A stretch of DNA of 64,000 bases from Antedon mediterranea (taxonomy: Eukaryota; Echinodermata; Crinoidea; Comatulida; Antedonidae), in NCBI RefSeq assembly GCF_964355755.1, contig NC_092674.1:5275001-5339000 (forward strand), given 5' to 3'. Below the pieces are notes generated by a model that worked only from the letters and a program-made list of their open reading frames with translations, made no database searches and was not told the origin of the DNA. Positions 1-11,561 of this stretch are shown piece by piece. Each line of letters begins with the position of its first letter. Within the stretch, counting starts at the first letter, position 1. The position numbers and the translations under genes are program-made.

Positions 1-3000
1 ATCTATCAATTAGCATATATCATATATTTTTGTCACACATGTCCACCAGTGTATAACTATGTGTTATTTCCCCCAATAGCCCTCCCCCCCCTCCCCCATC
101 CCAAAGTCAATCCCCCCCCCCCCCATTTTCTGTAATGTCTACTAATGTCTTTATCAGTAGTGTATCATATATATTTATGTCACATATGTAAGCATATGTT
201 CCACCCCATACTCGGTTCTTCACACATTATCCCGCACCCCCCCCCCCCCCAACTCTATACCACTTTAGTAACCACAAAACAATTTCTATGATTTATATAG
301 AATTGTACCTGAACTACTCTATCATTAGAGTACCATATTCACTGTTGTCACATGTCCATCTCCCCCTCCCCTTCTTGCCCTGCTACATTGTGTAATAACC
401 TACATTCTATGATTAACAGTAGCCGTTTAACTCGACAGTTTAATCATCAACTCTGAGTATTTTTGTCCGTGTCCATCAATCAAGTAGTTTTCACCTTTAG
501 TGTACAACAATATACAAATCAAATGCGACCAAGACATTCAGTAAAACTTTGTACTGCAGGTTTAACAGTGGAAAAATAGTGTAAATGATGATGATATTTG
601 GATGATGATATTGAATAAAGAAACATTTTTTATAGAACTCAGTTTTTATATTTTTGAATTGAATTGAATTGATTTATTGTACTGTACAAAAAAAGCAGCG
701 GGGAAAATAGCAAAAGAAAAAAAATTGCAAGTCAGTGGCCATATTTACCAATCACACTTAAGTGACATTATTTCCCTTAAATATTAAGTATTTCACTTTA
801 ACTCAATGAATATTCAAGTATTTTCCTTCAATTGTATTCACTTAGATAGAAGATTTTTTTTTATTTTAAGAGTGTTTCTCTTAGCCTAAGTGTGAATGGT
901 GAATACGGCCACTGGCGGCCCCTGTTTACAACACTGTAGTGACATTGGTGCAAAACCCAAGTTTATCTCATAGTTGTTTTTCGCATAGTGTAAATGGAAA
1001 TGGCTTCAGTGTTCAACTCTGTTTCTCTCAGCGATAGGTAGTATGAATGGCGTATACAATAAAGTATAAATAATACAGCAGCATGTGATATTCACATTAC
1101 ATTTAAATATTCACAAAAACACTGTTTTTCCAAAAAACAACTCTCTTTCTGTTGAATTGTTTATATTATCAAAAAAATATGAAGTATTAATATTATACAC
1201 AGTTAAATTATTAATATTAATAATTACAAATGGATTTCATAATCTTGTCATTGAGTCTCTCAAAATTATTTACATTAACAGAAACTAATTTTAATTTGAG
1301 TTAATTCCACTTTGTTCCTCCGCAAGACTTCACGTTATTTTCACAATCTCTTAATTCATATTTCACTGTTCGCTTGTTGTGCAATAACAAATGTGGTGTG
1401 CAATTTCTAAATGTCAAGAAATGATGGGATTGCGTTCATTAGATCATCTCGTTTTGAACAATGAATTGTGGAAGCTTTCAACTATGAGTCATTTTACATC
1501 GTTAATTCATGTTTTTTTTGCTAAGATAATTCTTAGTTTAACTGATGGATGAGCCTATTGTTTAACTTCATATATGACATTATCTCCTCAGTATCATCGG
1601 CAAATTCTGTATTACAGTGTCACATATTTATTACATGTGCCACCTGTATTATGTTAGATTTAGAATTTGGCCTATGATACTGGAATCACATGTGATACAT
1701 ATGTGATGCTGTATTATTTGCATAATGATACTGGATAATTAGATATAAGAATTTGCTAGAATAAGAAACATTCACATACTATCATCTTTTTATTCTGGTG
1801 ACAATGAAATTGTGTATTAATCCTTTTGATCCAGGTGATGCCGAGTGTGAATATTTTTAGTATAATTTCTTTTGGAAACCTCATCCAACCAAACCCAACC
1901 ATATTTCTCTTATTGGCCACCCAAATTCAGCTCACCTAACCCCTATCCAACCTATATCTAATGATACAAACTTTATCCAGATATCACTACACAATGTTGA
2001 CCCCTCCCTTTCAATCCCCTCCCTTTCACCCCATCCCTTTTAACCCCATCCCTTTTAACCCCTTTCTTTCAACCCACTCCCTTTAACCCCCTCCATTTTG
2101 TTCCCTTTTACTTTCAGCTCCCTCTCTTTGAACCCCTTCCCTTTTACCCCTTCCTTTTGACCCCCTCCCTTTCAATCCCCTCCCTTTAACCCCATCCCTT
2201 TTAACCCCTCCCTTTCAACCCACTCTCTTTAACCCTCCTATTTTAATCCCCCTTTGAAACTCCTATCTTTCAACAACCCCACCAACCAACAGTTCAGTCC
2301 ATCTTGTTCAATAGCAGAAATTACCATGTTTTGAATGGGATATTCTCTTTCTCAATTTTGTCTTGAAATGAAAGAGATCACAAAATTATGATTACAGCAT
2401 GTATTACATCCTGCTGTCTACACACAGATCTAATTTGGCATGGATTTGTACGAATTAATCTCTAGTATGATCAAGTGAGACACTCCATGCTAATATTCTA
2501 TATAAACAAAACCTTATCATGTCAACCGCATTATACTCGCTTACACAGAGACTTTTTTTGGACAGTAATCAAAGCGTACAAGTAATTACCAGTTGAGACT
2601 GCAGCATTATTAAATTTACCATGTCGTATCCAGGATAGCTTGCTATTCAGTCTGGTTTACGCTTCATATACCTTTGTCTGGAGAACGAAAAGATAATAAA
2701 TGTATAACTTTAGTTATTATATCAGTTGTGTGGCTTGAATTTCTGTTAATTGGATTAACCTTTAATTTTTTTTATATTAATTCAGAAGTAAATTTGAGCT
2801 GTGTATAATATATTATGTATGGTATTGTATATACACAGGTTTAACATTTTGTTTGTTTGTTTCACAGGAAAGTCTCCTTTTCCTTATTAAGGGACATTTT
2901 GTTTGGCCTTGAAGGTGTCCCCTTAATAGAGGTTCTATTGTATGTTCTATTGCTGTTAACCGAAACCGGTTCAAATTCATTTCAATGTAAATGTTTTTTA

Positions 3001-3040
3001 TATCACAATAAATTGACATGACTTGACTAAATTGCACAAA
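1..3040. other. Non-coding flank: poly-C tracts, CCCTCCCTTT minisatellite, one MITE
   Basis: I see no convincing exon here. There are C homopolymer runs near 111-124 and 237-250. A pyrimidine-rich minisatellite lies at about 2003-2285, built from loosely repeated CCCTCCCTTTCAACC / CCCATCCCTTTTAACC words. An inverted-repeat element sits at 733-914. This is presumably intron or upstream sequence of the potassium channel gene whose last exon starts at 3453, but no earlier channel exon could be found. Confidence 0.6.
733..914. mobile_element. Short inverted-repeat element with CAGTGGCC ends
   Basis: The left end CAGTGGCCATATTTACCAAT mirrors the right end (ATGGTGAATACGGCCACTG on the plus strand). 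The interior is AT-rich with repeated 'TTTCACTTAA'-like words. A diverged relative without clean ends lies near 7238-7430. It fits a non-autonomous DNA transposon (MITE); the superfamily is not identifiable from what is seen. Confidence 0.5.
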
Positions 3041-3340
3041 GTGAGTGAGTGGCCGAGCGGTTAAGACAGTGGAACCGTAATTACGTAGCCATAACATCGG
3101 CAAGGGTTCGAGGCTCACTCACTCCATGGTTCTGGTGTTAGAACGAGTCTTCTCGGATAAGGACTATAAACCGTAGGTCCAGTGTACACAACTAGCTCGT
3201 GTGCACTTTAAAGAACCTAGTACATCTTTCGAGATGAGTAGGGGGTTACCCCGGTGTATTAGTACATCACAGCCACTGATCACCAACTGGGCCTTCTGGG
3301 AGATCAGTCTGTGACTGAAGAGGTCACCCAGTATAAAAAT
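3041..3340 (+). mobile_element. tRNA-derived SINE, full-length copy
   Basis: The first about 75 bases look like a tRNA-Ser/Leu: an A box in TGGCCGAGCGGTTAAGAC and a B box in GGGTTCGAGGCTC. A conserved body follows, with 'TTCTCGGATAAGGACTATAAA', 'GTGCACTTTAAAGAACCTAGTAC', 'GGGGTTACCCCGGTGTATTAG' and a 3' end near 'CACCCAGTATAAA'. The same body recurs near 22.7, 48.7, 58.4, 62.9 and 63.5 kb. This copy lies just upstream of the potassium-channel exon. Confidence 0.8.
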
Positions 3341-3452
3341 GAACTAACAAGCAAATTTGAATGTTTATTTGACAAATCGAAAATATGTTACGACGACACA
3401 AAACGATAATATGGATTTCTAACAACTTTGTAAATATTTTTGTTTCTTTTAG

Positions 3453-4075
3453 GATTTGGGATGACGACACCGTCTACCGTTTTTGGTAAAGTTGCTTTAA
3501 TTATTTACGGCGTTCCAGGCTGTGCTGCCATGATTCTGTTCTTCAATCTTTTTCTCGAACGACTCATAACATTTATGGCGTTTTTAATGAAGGATTGTCA
3601 TCGTCGGAAAGTCGAGAAGCGGCGCAAGACCAGAGGTATTCCTGTCGGAGATGGTCACCCGGATGATTATGAACAGGTTGATAATTGGAAGCCGTCTGTG
3701 TTTTGGGTGATGTTGTATCTTTTGATTGCAGCATCAATAATTGCTGGTTGCGCGTCCGCTATGTTTTCACATGGTGAGAAATGGTCGTATTTCGATAGCA
3801 TCTATTTCTGCTTTGTTACGTTCAGTACCATAGGACTAGGTGATCAGGTTACGATCCAGGGTACGGGATACGAGAACCCGGTCTTGTATTCGCTTGGAAG
3901 TTTCTTTTTTATGATCGCCGGAGCATGCTGCGTTTATTCAATGTATATGGTTGGTTCAATCGTTATCAAGATGTGTTTAACATGGATTTTACTAAAACTT
4001 AATTGTATTCAAAAGGTGCAGAGCATACCACAGACAATGTCACCCCCTGTGAACTCAGCTGGTACAAGAGTATAG
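3453..4075 (+). CDS. Two-pore-domain K+ channel, THIK (KCNK12/13)-like, last exon (partial)
   Basis: This is the C-terminal coding exon of a K2P potassium channel, a plasma-membrane protein that carries background K+ current. The acceptor is TTTCTTTTAG at 3452, and the exon enters in the middle of a glycine codon of the first selectivity filter (G-F-G, then MTTPST, matching the THIK 'GYGMTTP'). Then follow a hydrophobic helix with an ILFFNLFLER segment typical of THIK channels, a basic cytosolic loop (HRRKVEKRRK), the third membrane helix, the second pore 'FSTIGLGDQV', and the last helix. About 207 residues are encoded, ending at TAG 4073-4075. The C-terminal tail is much shorter than that of mammalian THIK-1 from memory. 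The exon 1 half (first helix, extracellular cap, first half of pore 1) is not visible and must lie upstream of the window. Family assignment is confident; KCNK12 versus KCNK13 cannot be decided. Confidence 0.9.
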
Positions 4076-5023
4076 TGACTTGTGTATGTCACGTTTTTTT
4101 TTATTGTGGCAGCATATATATTACTTTCATTCGGTGGTTATTCTTTCGACACAATGTATTGTTTATGCATTAGGAATTTTAGTAGAAGTTTGAATGCATC
4201 AAGGAGCCCCAAAGCTGTCGGAACAATAACTACAATTTAAACTAATTCTTCTGTTTTGCAATCCATATGTCTTTATCCAGTTAAATTTTTAATTGTTTAT
4301 GCATATTGCATTGTGGGATAGTAGTCGATAACTGCAGAACCATTAAGCATTTACCTGAGTATTTTTACACCATAAATTACAACTTTGTGATGTCATTAGA
4401 CTTTTTTATGTTATGTAGCACCATCAACGGCCGTTTTGATTTTTTTCTCGAAACTAGAGTCAGCTCAAGTATAAGTATGACACACCATGTATGCCAAAAT
4501 GTTTTTTTAATACAAATATTTCTAGAAAATCTATGATATGGAAAAGCTGCATAATATTATACCTATTCATTCAAATATAACCAACTATCAATGAATGGTA
4601 ACATTAACATTAATGCACTTCCCACGCTACACATCATGTTAATAGCAGTACATATTGCTTGTGAGAAACGAACGTTGACAGAGCGTAGATTGCGAAACAG
4701 GGAAATGACCAACAGCTTAAAGTTAAAATTTCTTCTTCCATTGCATTTTAATTCTGCAAAAACGTTTGGTGAATTTTGGTATTATGGATTTTTTAGATTT
4801 AAATTATTAATATCAAATTCCTGAATGCAAGATTAAATTATAGGAGTCTTTAATTTCAGTGAACTTTATTCATATTTTAAAATCCATAAAGGGATAATAT
4901 GTCTCTTTAATAATATGTATATATAATTCACCTCAGTGGCAGATTCAGAGACTTTGATTTGTAACAATGTTATTACAGAATCCCTATTAACGGTGGGGAC
5001 CCAACAAAGTGTATCCTTATTTA

Positions 5024-5256
5024 AAGCTGTCTACACTATCAAACTAGTGACAAAAAAAGTGTGATATGCCCAAATTTGGTAGTGATATTACCAAATATGG
5101 TAGTGATATTACCAAATATAGTAGTGATATTACAAAATATGGTAGTGATATTACCAAAAATGGTAATGATATTACCAAATATGGTAGTGATATGACATCT
5201 TCATGTCCATATGTGAGCACATCACACTTTGTCGTTTGATAATGTAGACAAAGCTT
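5024..5256 (-). mobile_element. TA-flanked palindromic MITE, copy 1, with expanded 21-bp unit
   Basis: The left end is AAGCTGTCTACACTATCAAA and the right end mirrors it (AATGTAGACAAAGCTT). The interior has about five near-identical 21-bp units of the type ATTACCAAATATGGTAGTGAT (5085-5190). The family has roughly 20 copies in the window. Confidence 0.8.
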
Positions 5257-7628
5257 AATAATACTAATAATAATATGTCACTGAATAGGGGTGTCCTAAT
5301 GAAGCGGTTCCACTGTATTCAATATTAATACTATATTGAAACAGGGTTCTTGTCAGATCACCAAAGAAGCAACGTTGGGTCCGTTTAGAAGCTTGAATGG
5401 GAGACCATCTGGAAATATCAGGTACTGTATCTAGAGCTGGGGTCCCATTAGGCATTTGAAATCAGCACTGCTGACCCCTGCATCTAGTACATGCCTCAGA
5501 CATATTATATTGGCTTATGCCTCTCGTCTGGTTAAGGTGGACACTGGACGAGAAAAGCCCTTGGTCAATGTTGGGACCAGCCAAGGTGCTTTAAAAAGAC
5601 CTGGCTTAGTTCCATCCATCATTCAGGTGAATGTAAGACTATATGACATTGGCAAAAATACAATTATTATTATTATTTCAAGAAGATTCAAGATTCAAGA
5701 AATTTTATTTGTCCATAAAAATGGAAATTCACTTTGCTTGGTAGATTAAAACAACAATAAAAAAACAAACATAAAAATGTTGCAACAATTTAAAACGTGC
5801 AGTATATAACAGATAAAATACAAGATAAAAAGTTGAAAATAAAAAAACTGTTAAAAATGTGAAACTATTTAAAAATTGCATTATCGTCTTACATTTATAA
5901 ATATTTTCAGTTTTAAGTCTTTGGACCTGCCATTGTATCTTTTAGTTTTTAATTAATTAAATTTAATTAAATTCAGTGCTTCTCTTTCATTATTGTGTGA
6001 AAGGTACTACTCATTGTATTGTTTTATTGCAACTAGTAAAATATTATTTCTTGGCTTTTTAGATTAAAAATATCTTTTTTTTATAAACTAATTTAATAGG
6101 TATATAAATATTAAAAAAGAATGAACTTTTCCCTGATTTTACTGTGTATATGTGTAATATTTATAATTCAATTTCTAAACTTCTTATAATAGAGTTTTGG
6201 TTAATAATACTAAGCTGCTTCTAATTAAAATAGTTAAACTTTTAAACTAATTTTAAACTCTATTAAAATTCAGCAGGAATAGTGATTTTAATCATAGAGT
6301 ATTTGATCTGTGATATTAATAAAGTGTTATGTTTATGTCTTATAATTATATAAGTAAATACAGTAGAGCCAAATTGTCAGCCAGGATTTTTCCACAAAAT
6401 GGCACTTCTTTCCATCAAAGGGGAAAATATCGTTGTACTGTAGTTATTAAGCATATTTATCATCACTTTTGCTTCTGGTCTATAGCTGGCAAATGGGAAC
6501 TTCAGAAGAAAGGAGGTTTGTTTGAACTCTCCTGGCTAATGGCTTCTTGGAACTTTATTAAGGAGTCACCTTTGGGACCCAGCAAAGAGTCCTCTTCATA
6601 TTAGTGTCTCCTGAATAATAGGGGTTGGCCATAGAATTATGACATATACTGTATGGCCTCTCATTATTTTCGCTGGAAAGGGGTGTCTCGGTGTTTTATT
6701 GTATACAACTTTGTTTTATCATTTACTTAAGAATTATAAATATTTAAATGTTTTAAGAACTATTTCAGTGGATTCTTCTGTAGACAAACCTTTACATATC
6801 TTTTTGTATATAACTACTCTATATTTCAATGTGATACATACTGTATAATTAACAACTGTATTAAGCTTTAAATGTGTGTTAATTCTTTTTTAAAAAACAG
6901 TGCCGGTCTCAAGCAATCATTCAATATATATTATAAAATGTTTTTTATTCATTATGCTTGATAAAAAATAATGAAAAAAAAAATAGAAAATAAGAATTTG
7001 TTATGCAAGAGCATGCTAGATAGCAATACAGTTTGATTGAGATGGAGACATTGTATTTTTGGTGTTCCTGTTTGATTCAGATTTAGTCCCATGCTGTCTA
7101 ACATTTATTCTCATGCTGTCTATCATCACCCAGGTGAATATTAGGTACGATGATGGAAGCAGTTACCTGTAACTTTAAATTTTATAGGCTGTGGTAATAA
7201 TTTTCATATACAGGGACAAAATCACGAGAGCCTCCTGTGGCCAATATTCATCAATCACACTTGCGTAAGATACATTTCGCTTAAACACAACTATTTCACT
7301 TAAATAAATACATATTTAAGGATTTCACTTAATATGTGGTTTTCACTTAAATAGGAGCATTTTTTACATTTTTAAGGGTGTGTTCCCTAAAGTGTTCCCC
7401 TTAATTTTGATTTGTGAATATGGGTTAAAATTTACTGGAAATACCTGGCCGGGAGCTGACAATTCCTGACACCAGATCATCTTATTCTTAATTCTGTAGT
7501 ACATACACAGGTTAGGAGCCTTAATCGATACTTGTATGGATGGATTTTATAAAATAAATGAATATCAATACCAAAGCTCTTTCTCATTACAGTAGCTGCT
7601 GCTAAAAGACCACACAATCTTTGGTCCT

Positions 7629-8030
7629 TAAGGCCCATTCACACTAGGACGATAACGATCGAAGATAAATTTATAAGCATGCTTTTTTTTTACATAAAAC
7701 AAAAGAAATTAGAAATGTTTCGTTCTAGAACTATAGGATAATAATTTTTGCCGTCTTTGATAAAAATAATATTTTTAAATTCCAATCAAATGACGTCATG
7801 ATAAATAAAAAGAATAAAATAGTTGTATTGTCACGATATTATTGCTCTTAGTAATCGTGACGTCATTTGATTGGACGTGTGAAAATATCATTTTCATCAA
7901 AGGAAGCATAGATGATTATTCTATAGTTCTAGAATGAAAAATTGTTATATTTCATTTGTTTTATGGTATGAAAAATTCATATTTGTATATTTATCGTCGA
8001 TCGTTATTGTCCTAGTGTAAATGGGCCTTA
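7629..8030. mobile_element. Long palindromic (fold-back) element with AAGGCCCATT ends
   Basis: The left edge TTAAGGCCCATTCACACTAG and the right edge CTAGTGTAAATGGGCCTTAA are inverted copies. The symmetry runs deep: TTCTAGAACTATAGGATAATA on the left answers ATTATTCTATAGTTCTAGAA on the right, and ATCGAAGATAAAT answers ATTTATCGTCGAT. TGACGTCA, the cAMP response element core, occurs near each inner arm. This is most likely a non-autonomous DNA transposon. Confidence 0.75.
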
Positions 8031-8394
8031 AAGGACACCTTAATTAGCGATCATGTCAACATTATTCTACTGCAGTAACTACGTTTTGTTACTGCTGTAA
8101 TGCATGATTTCAGTCAAGATTATAAGTCAGCAGTCTCTGATACAATAAACAATGTGATTTATACATCCAAAAAAACCTTTATAAATAATTGCATTTAAAC
8201 AGATTGAAGAGTACACAAAATGTAGTTCCTGCAGTAACTGCAGTAGAATAATAATCATGATATCTTAGAGTAACCATACTTATGCAGAATCAATCATATT
8301 CGTTTATTGTTTAAAATAACAATGAATTTGAGGATGTTCTTATGTTTGAGCTTTAAAATATGTATTGTTTTATAGGAATAGTATTCAGATCTTA

Positions 8395-8525
8395 TGCTCT
8401 GTCTACACTATCAAACTTTATGTGACAAAAATATGTAATGTGCCCATATATGGACACGATGATGTCATATCATTACCATATTTGGTCACACCACAATTTT
8501 GTTGTCAAACTAGTTTGATGGTGAC
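8395..8525 (+). mobile_element. TA-flanked palindromic MITE, copy 2 (eroded right end)
   Basis: It starts with TGCTCTGTCTACACTATCAA and carries the conserved interior (CCCATATATGGACACGATGATGTCATATC). The right end stops at CTAGTTTGATGGTGACG without the full mirror. Confidence 0.75.
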
Positions 8526-8740
8526 GTTTTATAGATTCTTAAAGAAGAGATAATTCCAAATGATTAGGTATTGTGGTCTTATATTATGTCTGCTTTAACA
8601 AGGAGGGGGCATGGGTCCGAGTTTCTGCAGAGTCGCATTTATATCATAATATGAGATACTGAGGTTCTGTGTTGTATATTATAAAAGCGTTGGTACGAAA
8701 ATGAATGCGCACTTTACTGTGTTAAACTTGGTTTTCACTA

Positions 8741-8939
8741 AAGCGTGGTTCCCACTAGCGACGCAATCTACGCAACGTAAGCAAATGCCCTTCTAATAAT
8801 TGTGTTTGCCCCGCCTGCGTGAAATCAAACCTGCGATGTTTGCAGCACTATTGCGTCGTCGGTTTCCCACTTGCGATTACGAAATACAACGCTTTGCGTC
8901 GATACGTCGCTGCGTTGCGTTGTAGTGGGAACCATGCTT
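8741..8939. mobile_element. MITE with AAGCGTGGTTCCCACTAG ends, copy 1
   Basis: The left end is AAGCGTGGTTCCCACTAGCG and the right end is its mirror, TGTAGTGGGAACCATGCTT. The interior is rich in CGCAACG/GCGTTGCG words, unusual in this AT-rich region. Other copies are at 15037-15363 and 42089-42228, with a solo end at 8995-9016. Confidence 0.75.
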
Positions 8940-10164
8940 TAAACACGCAGTATTAGTTACTTGTCAGTGGTCAAATTGCATTATACTTTTACTAGGCCTA
9001 GTGGGAACCAAGCTTTATTGGCACGTGACATGCATAAACATTGTGGGTGTGGCCAAAGTTCAGTATACACTTCTTATAAAAGATTTTGATTAAAATATGA
9101 TTAGAAACATATCTATTGGAATCTGTTTGATTATGTCTTTTAAAAATTATACTATAAAGTTTGTTTTCAAATATTTTAAAGGGAATAATTAAAAAGTGAT
9201 CCAAACTGTTTATCCATACTTTTATCAAAATATTACAATATGTATTTTCTATTCTAAGTACGGTAAAAATGTCTTTATAAAGATATATATACTTATAAGT
9301 TATTTGCCTTTTATCCGAAACATATTTCTATGTAGAGTTATCCAAAAAGTGGTGGGTATGTGATATTTGACTTATATTTAATATATATTATGACTGTATT
9401 ACACTATATGAAAAAATTAATTAATCTTTCAAGCACCAAATAGGGTTACGGAATCTCCTCCATTTCCTGGAATGCTTACTGCTTGAAAATCCTTGTATAT
9501 TTATTACATAACCTTTATTTGACATTCAATCGTGTATTTGATACACTCTTAATTAAGTGTTTTCAATTTTTATTTTATAAATACATTTATGGTCTAATTT
9601 TGGATTTATGGTTTTATGTGGGTTAAAGTAATAAAATGCACAAACACAAAATAAATGTGCCTCTTATGTAATGTGCATTTTTGGTCTCGTTTCATTCATT
9701 AGCAAACGTTACTACAATACTAATTTTTTGGTTGAAAAGTGTTGCAGAGTTTACCTTTATTTTGAGGACACTTAAAAAAAACTTTACCAAATTGTTGTTA
9801 ACAAGCTAGTGTAGACTTAATAAGCAAAAGCGTGTTTCTGCGGTTTGCAGACGTTTGCTGACTTGTCTACACTAACTTTTGAACATTTTGTCTTGACAAC
9901 TCGGAGTTTTCTCGAGTTTGCAAACTAAAGTTTACCAGTGTAGACTGGGCCTTATGGTCTGAGTATGTAACAAATGGTATAGTATGATGCTAGTCGTGTT
10001 CAAGTATATTGCACGTGTGTCGGTTATTGTATTTACAGTAACAAACTTTACCAACTCCAAATGTTTGCAAAGTCTGGAGTTTGCCACTGTTTGGGAGAAG
10101 TTCTTTACTGTTCTAGTCTCGTTTTCGTCCACTTGCAAAATCACATTACTACAATGGACCAAGA

Positions 10165-10602
10165 TATGCTTCTTCCTCTTTATTAGACCGATTATGGAAT
10201 TTTCAGTAAAGGTTTGGTCTCCCAACTTAAAGACATCATAAAACTTGAAAAAGTGCAAAATAGAGCCACCAAGTTAGTACCAGAATTACAACAACTATCT
10301 TCTGACGAAAGGCTACATAGATTAGGACTCCCTACCATGCAACAAAGAAGAGAACGTGGTGACATGATTGAAACGTGTAAGATAGTAAATAGATTTGATG
10401 ACCTTGACATTACAACCTTCTTTTCCATCCGTCACAAACCAGGAGGTCACTTCCTCAGAGGCTACTCCCAAACACTATCAAAGTCCAGGCACAACACCAA
10501 AACAAGAGACACTTCTTTGACACAAGAATCATAGACAAATGGAACGCACTACCACAACATGTTATAGACAGTATTACTATAAATAGTTTCAAACTATCAT
10601 AA
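10165..10602 (+). pseudogene. Non-LTR retrotransposon (CR1/L2-like) reverse-transcriptase C-terminus, broken
   Basis: Three pieces in different frames give the usual end of a LINE reverse-transcriptase protein. First comes 'FIRPIMEFSVKVWSPNLK', then, after a frame change, 'LEKVQNRATKLVPEL', 'RLHRLGLPTMQQRRERGDMI' and 'HKPGGHFLRG'. After another frame change come 'HFFDTRIIDKWNALPQHV', 'INSFKLS' and a stop at 10600-10602. The upstream polymerase motifs and the endonuclease are absent, so this is a 5'-truncated dead copy. The CR1/L2 assignment rests on remembered sequence style. Confidence 0.8.
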
Positions 10603-11561
10603 TGACAAACACATTAACACATCCAAGAGAGGATGCAGTCAATACGAGTACTAACTCACTTGCCTCCTGAGGTTAGAATGATTTGATCGGCTGCGTTCAC
10701 ACTATACTTTGTCAGGAAGGGGAATAATAGCTTAACTTCTGACAAACTACTGTTTAACAAAAAAGTTAACATTTATTTTTTAAACAACCAGATGAAATTT
10801 TTTGAGAATAATGTAGGTTCTTTACTATTCTAGCCTCATCTTCGTCCACTTGGAGAATCACATGACTAGAATGATTTGATCGGCTGAGTTCACACTATAG
10901 TTTCTTCAATTGCCAAAGTCGTTCCTAAAGTTTGCCACTGCAGTCCTTCACATGCGTTGCTTTTTGAGATTTAACTCCTTACTTAGTGTTGTATAAAAAA
11001 AAACCGATAATTGAAAGTAAGATAAGAGAATACATAACAACAGTATATATTCTTGTTAATTCAATACGATATACTGTAATAAATAATGATTCATAAATCT
11101 TATCCAAAGAAAATGATTGCAAGGGTTACGATATTATATACAATACATTACGAAGCCGCACAAGTAAATTCTGTAGTTTAAACTAAGCTATTAAAACGAC
11201 AATAAACATTCGCTAAATACCAATATTTATCGAAACTACAAGCACTCGGCTTTAAGGCCCAATTAAAACGACAATAAAATGTAGAGGATAATTTATACGA
11301 TTTCTTGGGTAGTTGATTCAAGACAGAAGACACAAACGAATGTTCTACTTACGTAAGACATGATTTAATGAATGAATAAATGCTCTAGATTTAATGACCC
11401 AAGTAAGAAACAAACAACTATTACTTTGTTCTGCTACAAAAAAAATGGTTAATTATAAAAAAACAAAGTAACATGAAAGCTAATTCAGCTGGAAAATCGC
11501 GAACATTTCTAGTAAACACACTTTGTAAATAAATCGTAAAAAATATAAACGTTGATTTTTT

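Larger units (their letters stand above)
4076..11561. other. Intergenic: 3' flank of channel gene, MITEs and a retrotransposon relic
   Basis: Apart from the elements listed separately (about 5.0, 7.6, 8.4, 8.7 and 10.2 kb) I see no supported gene. The open frames here are short, lack splice support or cross repeats. At about 5670-5830 there is an A-rich stretch with 'AAGATTCAAGAAATTTTATTTGTCC', which looks like the 3' tail of a non-LTR element. At 9770-9952 a stretch carries several scattered AGTGTAGAC words and may be a decayed palindromic element. Confidence 0.5.

Noticed and set aside
9984-10241. Plus-strand 85-codon open frame
   Set aside because: Only its last third is coding-like, and that belongs to the broken retrotransposon at 10165-10602.
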